From: Saccoglossus kowalevskii
Lineage: Eukaryota; Hemichordata; Enteropneusta; Harrimaniidae
DNA: 16,133 bases
Reading direction: 5' to 3'
Assembly (NCBI RefSeq): GCF_000003605.2
Contig: NW_003113891.1
Coordinates: 1 to 16,133 of the forward strand
In this document: positions 10,001-16,133 of the stretch, one piece after another
How positions within the stretch are numbered: the stretch's first letter is position 1
How the letters are laid out: each line of letters starts with the position of its first letter
Translations under genes and position numbers: made by a program
Notes under the pieces: model-generated
What the model was told of the DNA's origin: nothing
The model's input: the letters and a program-made list of their open reading frames with translations, nothing else
Databases searched by the model: none

Positions 10001-10726
10001 TGTCACTTTGAATATGAATCATCACAAATATGCTTGTAATGTACTTTGCCACTGTCATCTGCACATGACCCGCGATTATGTGGTGCTTTACTGTCACTTT
10101 GAATATGAATAATCAAAAATATGCTTGTAATGTACTTTGCCACTGTCATCTGCACAAAACCCTGGCCTATGTGATGCTTTACTGTCACTTTGAATATGAA
10201 TAATCAAAAATATGCTTGTAATGTACTTTGCCACTGTCATCTGCACAAAACCCTGGCCTATGTGGTGCTTTACTGTCACTTTGAATATGAATAATCAAAA
10301 ATATGCTTGTAATGTACTTTGCCACTGTCATCTGCACATGACCCTGGTCTATGTGTTGCTTCACTGTCACTTTGAATATGAATAATCACAAATATGCTAG
10401 TAATGTACTTTGCCACTGTCATCTGCACATGACCCTGGTCTATGTGTTGCTTTACTGTCACTTTGAATATGAATAATCAAAAATATGCTTGTAATGTACT
10501 TTGCCACTATCATCTGCACATGACCCTGGTCAATGTGGTGCTTACTGTCACTTTGAATATGAATAATCAAAAATATGCTTGTAATGTACTTTGCCACTGT
10601 CGTCTGCACAAAACCCTGGCCTATGTGGTGCTTTACTGTCACTTTGAATATGAATAATCAAAAATATGCTTGTAATGTACTTTGCCACTGTCATCTGCAC
10701 ATGACCCTGGTCAATGTGGTGCTTAC
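10001..10726. repeat. 8-mer higher-order repeat copy 6 (726 bp)
   Basis: D'-A-A-B1-B2-C-A-C, starts 10001, 10092, 10183, 10274, 10365, 10456, 10546 and 10637. It shares cccgcgattatg and gtgatgc with copy 4 on the left, and tgtcgtctg with copy 3 on the right. The B2 unit has gctagtaatg and the first C has actatcatc. Confidence 0.93.
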
Positions 10727-11360
10727 TGTCACTTTGAATATGAATCATCACAAATATGCTTGTAATGTACTTTGCCACTGTCATCTGCACATGACCCGGG
10801 ACTATGTGGTGCTTTACTGTCACTTTGAATATGAATAATCAAAAATATGCTTCTAATGTACTTTGCCACTGTCATCTGCACAGAACCCTGGCCTATGTGG
10901 TGCTTTACTGTCACTTTGAATATGAATAATCAAAAATATGCTTGTAATGTACTTTGCCACTATCATCTGCACATGACCCTGGTCAATGTGGTGCTTACTG
11001 TCACTTTGAATATGAATAATCAAAAATATGCTTGTAATGTACTTTGCCACTGTCGTCTGCACAAAACCCTGGTCTATGTGTTGCTTTACTGTCACTTTGA
11101 ATATGAATAATCAAAAATATGCTTGTAATGTACTTTGCCACTATCATCTGCACATGACCCTGGTCAATGTGGTGCTTACTGTCACTTTGAATATGAATAA
11201 TCAAAAATATGCTTGTAATGTACTTTGCCACTGTCGTCTGCACAAAACCCTGGCCTATGTGGTGCTTTACTGTCACTTTGAATATGAATAATCAAAAATA
11301 TGCTTGTAATGTACTTTGCCACTGTCATCTGCACATGACCCTGGTCAATGTGGTGCTTAC
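10727..11360. repeat. D-A* followed by amplified C-A dimers
   Basis: Order D-A*-C-A-C-A-C, starts 10727, 10818, 10909, 10999, 11090, 11180 and 11271. The dimer C (actatcatc) plus A (tgtcgtctg) is present twice in tandem, 10909-11089 and 11090-11270, at 181-bp spacing. A further copy sits at 10456-10636. The A at 10999 is chimeric: an A-type start (aaaaccc) with a B2-type tail (ggtctatgtgttg). A* has cacagaaccc, as at 5374. Confidence 0.92.
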
Positions 11361-12725
11361 TGTCACTTTGAATATGAATCATCACAAATATGCTTGTAAT
11401 GTACTTTGCCACTGTCATCTGCACATGACCCGGGACTATGTGGTGCTTTACTGTCACTTTGAATATGAATAATCAAAAATATGCTTCTAATGTACTTTGC
11501 CACTGTCATCTGCACAAAACCCTGGCCTATGTGGTGCTTTACTGTCACTTTGAATATGAATAATCAAAAATATGCTTGTAATGTACTTTGCCACTGTCAT
11601 CTGCACAAAACCCTGGCCTATGTGGTGCTTTACTGTCACTTTGAATATGAATAATCAAAAATATGCTTGTAATGTACTTTGCCACTGTCATCTGCACATG
11701 ACCCGGGACTATTTGGTGCTTTGCTGTCACTTTGAATATGAATAATCCAAAATATGCTGGTAATGTACTTTGCCACTGTCATCTGCACATGACCCGGGAC
11801 TATGTGGTGCTTTACTGTCACTTTGAATATGAATAATCAAAAATATGCTTCTAATGTACTTTGCCACTGTCATCTGCACAAAACCCTGGCCTATGTGGTG
11901 CTTTACTGTCACTTAGAATATGAATAATCAAAAATATGCTTGTAATGTACTTTGCCACTGTCATCTGCACAAAACCCTGGCCTATGTGGTGCTTTACTGT
12001 CACTTTGAATATGAATAATCAAAAATATGCTTGTAATGTACTTTGCCACTCTCATCTGCACATGACCCGGGACTATTTGGTGCTTTGCTGTCACTTTGAA
12101 TATGAATAATCAAAAATATGCTTCTAATGTACTTTGCCACTGTCATCTGCACAAAACCCTGGCCTATGTGGTGCTTTACTGTCACTTTGAATATGAATAA
12201 TCAAAAATATGCTTGTAATGTACTTTGCCACTGTCATCTGCACAAAACCCTGGCCTATGTGGTGGTTTACTGTCACTTTGAATATGAATAATCAAAAATA
12301 TGCTTGTAATGTACTTTGCCACTGTCATCTGCACATGACCCGGGACTATTTGGTGCTTTGCTGTCACTTTGAATATGAATAATCCAAAATATGCTTGTAA
12401 TGTACTTTACCACTGTCATCTGCACAAAACCCTGGCCTATGTGGTGCTTTACTGTCACTTTGAATATGAATAATCAAAAATATCCTTGTAATGTACTTTG
12501 CCACTGTCATCTGCACAAAACCCTGGCCTATGTGGTGCTTTACTGTCACTTTGAATATGAATAATCAAAAATATGCTTGTAATGTACTTTGGCACTGTCA
12601 TCTGCACATGACCCTGGTCTATGTGTTGCTTCACTGTCACTTTGAATATGAATAATCACAAATATGCTTGTAATGTACTTTGCCACTGTCATCTGCACAT
12701 GACCCTGGCCTATGTGGTGCTTTAC
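11361..12725. repeat. Amplified D-A*-A-E tetramers plus Acc-A-B1-B3
   Basis: Order D-A*-A-E, D-A*-A-E, A*-A-E, then Acc-A-B1-B3, starts 11361, 11452, 11543, 11634; 11725, 11816, 11907, 11998; 12089, 12180, 12271; 12362, 12453, 12544, 12635. The second D (11725) keeps the aatccaaaatatgctgg start normally seen after E and then takes a D tail, so it is a junction monomer. Other variants are cacttagaat (11912), actctcatc (12049), gtggtggtttac (12262) and atatccttg (12480). Confidence 0.92.
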
Positions 12726-15172
12726 TGTCACTTTGAATATGAATAATCAAAAATATGCTTGTAATGAACTTTGCCCAGTCATCTGCACATGACCCTGGTC
12801 TACGTGGTGCTTACTGTCACTTTGAATATGAATAATCAAAAATATGCTTGTAATGTACTTTGCCAATGTCATCTGCACAAAACCCTGGCCTATGTGGTGC
12901 TTTACTGTCACTTTTAATATGAATAATCAAAAATATGCTTGTAATGTACTTTGCCAATGTCATCTCCACAAAACCCTGGCCTATGTGGTGCTTTACTGTC
13001 ACTTTGAAAATGAATAATCAAAAATATGCTTGTAAGGTACTTTACCACTGTCATATTCACATGACCCTGGCCTATGTGGTGCTTTACTGTCACTTTGAAT
13101 ATGAATAATTAAAAATATGCTTGTAATGTACTTTGCCACTGTCATCTGCACATGACCCTGGTCAATGTGGTGCTTACTGTCACTTTGAATATGAATGATC
13201 ACTAATATGCTTGTAATGTACTTTGCCACTGTCATCTGCACATGACCCGGGACTATGTGGTGCTTTACTGTCACTTTGAATATGAATAATCAAAAATATG
13301 CTTGTAATGTACTTTGCCACTGTCATCTGCACAAAACCCTGGCCTATGTGGTGCTTTACTGTCACTTTGAATATGAATAATCAAAAATATGCTTGTAATG
13401 TACTTTGCCACTGTCATCTGCACAAAACCCTGGCCTATGTGGTGGTTTACTGTCACTTTGAATATGAATAAACAAAAATATGCTTGTAATGTACTTTGCC
13501 ACTGTCATCTGCACATGACCCTGGTCTATGTGTTGCTTCACTGTCACTTTGAATATGAATAATCACAAATATGCTTGTAATGTACTTTGCCACTGTCATC
13601 TGCACATGACCCTGGTTTATGTGTTGCTTTACTGTCACTTTGAATATGAATAATCAAAAATATGCTTCTAATGTACTTTGCCACTGTCATCTGCACATGA
13701 CCCTGGCCTATGTGGTGCTTTACTGTCACTTTGAATATGAATAATCAAAAATATGCTTCTAATGTACTTTGCCACTGTCATCTGCACATGACCCTGGTCT
13801 ACGTGGTGCTTACTGTCACTTTGAATATGAATAATCAAAAATATGCTTGTAATGTACTTTGCCTCTGTCATCTTCACAAAACCCTGGCCTATGTGGTGCT
13901 TTACTGTCACTTTGAAAATGAATAATCAAAAATATGCTTGTAAGGTACTTTACCACTGTCATATTCACATGACCCTGGCCTATGTGGCGCTTTACTGTCA
14001 CTTTGAATATGAATAATCAAAAATATGCTTGTAATGTACTTTGCCACTGTCATCTGCACACGACCCTGGTCAATGTGGTGCTTACTGTCGCTTTGAATAT
14101 GAATCATCACAAATATGCTTGTAATGTACTTCGCCACTGCCATCTGCACATGACCCGGGACTATGTGGTGCTTTACTGTCACTTTGAATATGAATAATCC
14201 AAAATATGCTTGTAATGTACTTTACCACTGTCATCTGCACAAAACCCTGGCCTATGTGGTGCTTTACTGTCACTTTGAATATGAATAATCAAAAATATGC
14301 TTGTAATGTACTTTGCCACTGTCATCTGCACAAAACCCTGGCCTATGTGGTGCTTTACTGTCACTTTGAATATGAATAAACAAAAATATGCTTGTAATGT
14401 ACTTTGCCACTGTCATCTGCACATGACCCTGGTCTATGTGTTGCTTCACTGTCACTTTGAATATGAATAATCACAAATATGCTTGTAATGTACTTTGCCA
14501 CTGTCATCTGCACATGACCCTGGTCTATGTGTTGCTTTACTGTCACTTTGAATATGAATAATCAAAAATATGCTTCTAATGAACTTTGCAACTGTCATCT
14601 GCACATGATCCTGGCCTATGTGGTGCTTTACTGTCACTTTGAATATGAATAATCAAAAATATGCTTGTAATGTACTTTGCCCAGTCATCTGCACATGACC
14701 CTGGTCTACGTGGTGCTTACTGTCACTTTGAATATGAATAATCAAAAATATGCTTGTAATGTACTTTGCCACTGTCATCTGCACAAAACCCTGGCCTATG
14801 TGGTGCTTTACTGTCACTTTTAATATGAATAATCAAAAATATGCTTGTAATGTACTTTGCCACTGTCATCTCCACATGACGTGGTCTATGTGTGCTTCAC
14901 TGTCACTTTGAATATGAATTATCACAAATATGCTTGTAATGTACTTTGCCACGGTCATCTGCACATGACCCTGGTCTATGTGTTGCTTTACTGTCACTTT
15001 GAATATGAATAATCAAAAATATGCTTGTAATGTACTTTGCCACTGTCATCTGCACATGACCCTGGTCTATGTGGTGCTTACTGTCACTTTGAATATGAAT
15101 AATCAAAAATATGCTTGTAATGTATTTTGCCACTGTCATCTGCACATGACCCTGGTCTATGTGTTGCTTTAC
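12726..15172. repeat. More divergent subarray with a 10-11 monomer period
   Basis: Class order from 12726: C''-A-A-B3-C-D-A-A-B1-B2-B3. From 13724: C''-A-B3-C-D-Acc-A-B1-B2-B3. From 14632: C''-A-B1-B2-C'-B2. The starts of these runs are 998 and 908 bp apart. Private variants are denser than elsewhere: tttgaaaatg, gtaaggtac and catattcac (12997 and 13905), cttttaatatg with catctccac (12906 and 14812), aatgatcactaat (13193), gcctctgtc and cttcacaaa (13814), cttcgccactgcc (14130), tgaactttgcaac (14579), atgacgtggtctatgtgtgc (14877) and aattatcac with cacggtc (14901). None of the seven complete 726-bp units lies here. Confidence 0.88.
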
Positions 15173-15898
15173 TGTCACTTTGAATATGAATCATCACAAA
15201 TATGCTTGTAATGTACTTTGCCACTGTCATCTGCACATGACCCGGGATTATGTGGTGCTTTACTGCCACTTTGAATATGAATAATCAAAAATATGCTTGT
15301 AATGTACTTTGCCACTGTCATCTGCACAAAACCCTGGCCTATGTGGTGCTTTACTGTCACTTTGAATATGAATAATCAAAAATATGCTTGTAATGTACTT
15401 TGCCACTGTCATCTGCACAAAACCCTGGCCTATGTGGTGCTTTACTGTCACTTTGAATATGAATAATCAAAAATATGCTTGTAATGTACTTTGCCACTGT
15501 CATCTGCACATGACCCTGGTCTATGTGTTGCTTCACTGTCACTTTTGAATATGAATAATCACAAATATGCTTGTAATGTACTTTGCCACTGTCATCTGCA
15601 CATGACCCTGGTCTATGTGTTGCTTTACTGTCACTTTGAATATGAATAATCAAAAATATGCTTGTAATGTACTTTGCCACTATCATCTGCACATGACCCT
15701 GGTCAATGTGGTGCTTACTGTCACTTTGAATATGAATAATCAAAAATATGCTTGTAATGTACTTTGCCACTGTCATCTGCACAAAACCCTGGCCTATGTG
15801 GTGCTTTACTGTCACTTTGAATATGAATAATCAAAAATATGCTTGTAATGTACTTTGCCACTGTCATCTGCACATGACCCTGGTAATGTGGTGCTTAC
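15173..15898. repeat. 8-mer higher-order repeat copy 7 (726 bp)
   Basis: D'-A-A-B1-B2-C-A-C, starts 15173, 15264, 15355, 15446, 15537, 15629, 15719 and 15810. It keeps 726 bp because two indels cancel: an extra t (cacttttgaat) makes the B2 unit 92 bp, and a lost base (ctggtaatgtgg) makes the last C 89 bp. The first A starts tgccacttt as in copy 3. Confidence 0.92.
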
Positions 15899-16133
15899 TG
15901 TCACTTTGAATATGAATCATCACAAATATGCTTGTAATGTACTTTGCCACTGTCATCTGCACATGACCCGGGACTATGTGGTGCTTTACTGTCACTTTGA
16001 ATATGAATAATCAAAAATATGCTTGTAATGTACTTTGCCACTGTCATCTGCACATGACCCCGGACTATTTGGTGCTTTGCTGTCACTTTGAAATGAATAA
16101 TCCAAAATATGCTGGTAATGTACTTTGCCACTG
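15899..16133. repeat. D, E-like and partial monomer at the right edge
   Basis: A class D unit (15899-15989) is followed by an E-like unit (15990-16080) whose tail reads gaccccggactatttgg instead of cccggg. A 53-bp partial unit follows, with aatccaaaatatgctgg and a two-base loss (tttgaaatgaat). D followed directly by E lacks the usual A*-A pair. The array continues past the window edge with no sign of ending. Confidence 0.9.

Larger units (their letters stand above)
1..16133. repeat. 91-bp satellite tandem array, fills the whole window
   Basis: Every base belongs to head-to-tail copies of one unit. Starting each unit at tgtcacttt, I count 177 complete monomers from 16 to 16080 plus a partial one. 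The commonest length is 91 bp. Many copies are 90 bp because gctttac has become gcttac, and a few are 89 or 92 bp. The unit at 8277-8367 matches the apparent consensus. It is about 37% GC, has no CpG, and is AT-rich over unit positions 8-45. Neighbours differ at only a few sites, mostly class-diagnostic ones. No transposon, gene or unique spacer interrupts the array. Arrays like this are typical of eukaryotic centromeric or pericentromeric satellites. That location is inference, and I cannot name the family or the species. A large minisatellite inside an intron or intergenic region is possible but less likely at this size. Confidence 0.98.

Noticed and set aside
11725-12361. Mobile element insertion causing the irregular class order
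   Set aside because: There is no foreign sequence, terminal inverted repeat or target-site duplication. The irregularity is made entirely of satellite monomers in register.
15357-15815. 152-codon minus-strand open frame, and the many 61-121 codon frames like it on both strands
   Set aside because: They repeat with the satellite, overlap one another in both strands, change frame at each 91-bp unit and have no distinct start context or end. Their lengths follow from unit length alone.
1-16133. CRISPR array
   Set aside because: The whole 91-bp unit is repeated and no unique spacers lie between short direct repeats.
1-16133. Tandem RNA genes (tRNA, 5S or snRNA clusters)
   Set aside because: I see no cloverleaf, A/B-box spacing, or terminator-like T run in the unit. 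The longest T run is four or less on the plus strand. On the minus strand the run of five Ts lies in a conserved AT-rich part with no promoter element that I recognise.

Overview
The whole window is one uninterrupted tandem array of a single non-coding satellite monomer of 91 bp. I count 177 complete monomers from 16 to 16080, then a 53-bp partial one at the right end, all in the same orientation. A clean reference copy lies at 8277-8367. Its base composition is about 37% GC, with an AT-rich first half and a GC-richer second half. I see no gene, RNA gene, transposon or unique sequence. The many short open frames are a by-product of the repeat. A long, homogeneous, head-to-tail array of this kind suggests eukaryotic nuclear heterochromatin (centromeric, pericentromeric or subtelomeric). 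The species and the chromosomal site cannot be read from the sequence, and I do not recognise the family.

The monomers fall into recurrent classes, set mainly by the last third of the unit. I use these labels throughout. A ends aaaaccctggcc...ggtgctttac. A* is A with gcttctaatg in place of gcttgtaatg. Acc is A with aatccaaaat (cgaaaat at 6102), usually also tttacc. A0 is A with tttgcccagtc (90 bp). B1 ends ggtctatgtgttgcttcac. B2 ends ggtctatgtgttgctttac, often with aataatcac. B3 is atgaccctggcc...gctttac. C is atgaccctggtcaatgtgg...gcttac (90 bp). C' is like C but has ggtctatg. C'' has tacgtgg. D has aatcatcac and cccgggactatg. D' has aatcatcac and cccgggattatg. E has cccgggactatttgg...gctttgc.

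The classes are not shuffled at random. An eight-monomer higher-order repeat (HOR), D'-A-A-B1-B2-C-A-C, spans 726 bp and occurs seven times (starts 1015, 3011, 4557, 7461, 8186, 10001, 15173). The window also opens on the tail of an eighth copy. Six of the seven complete copies run straight into a class D monomer, which starts a variable block built from D-A*-A-E and a few other modules (7 to 24 monomers long, with a much longer one at 10727-15172). The region 12726-15172 has more private mutations and its own repeat period of about 908-998 bp.

On top of this, distant parts of the array share rare variants. Examples are 288-1004 with 8822-9538, 7009-7914 with 9549-10455, 4830-5464 with 10274-10908, 4466-4920 with 15082-15536, and 2014-2286 with 5647-5919. 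These are recent copies of multi-monomer segments made by unequal exchange, conversion or segmental amplification. The interest of the window is therefore the fine-scale evolutionary record of a satellite array, not a gene system.
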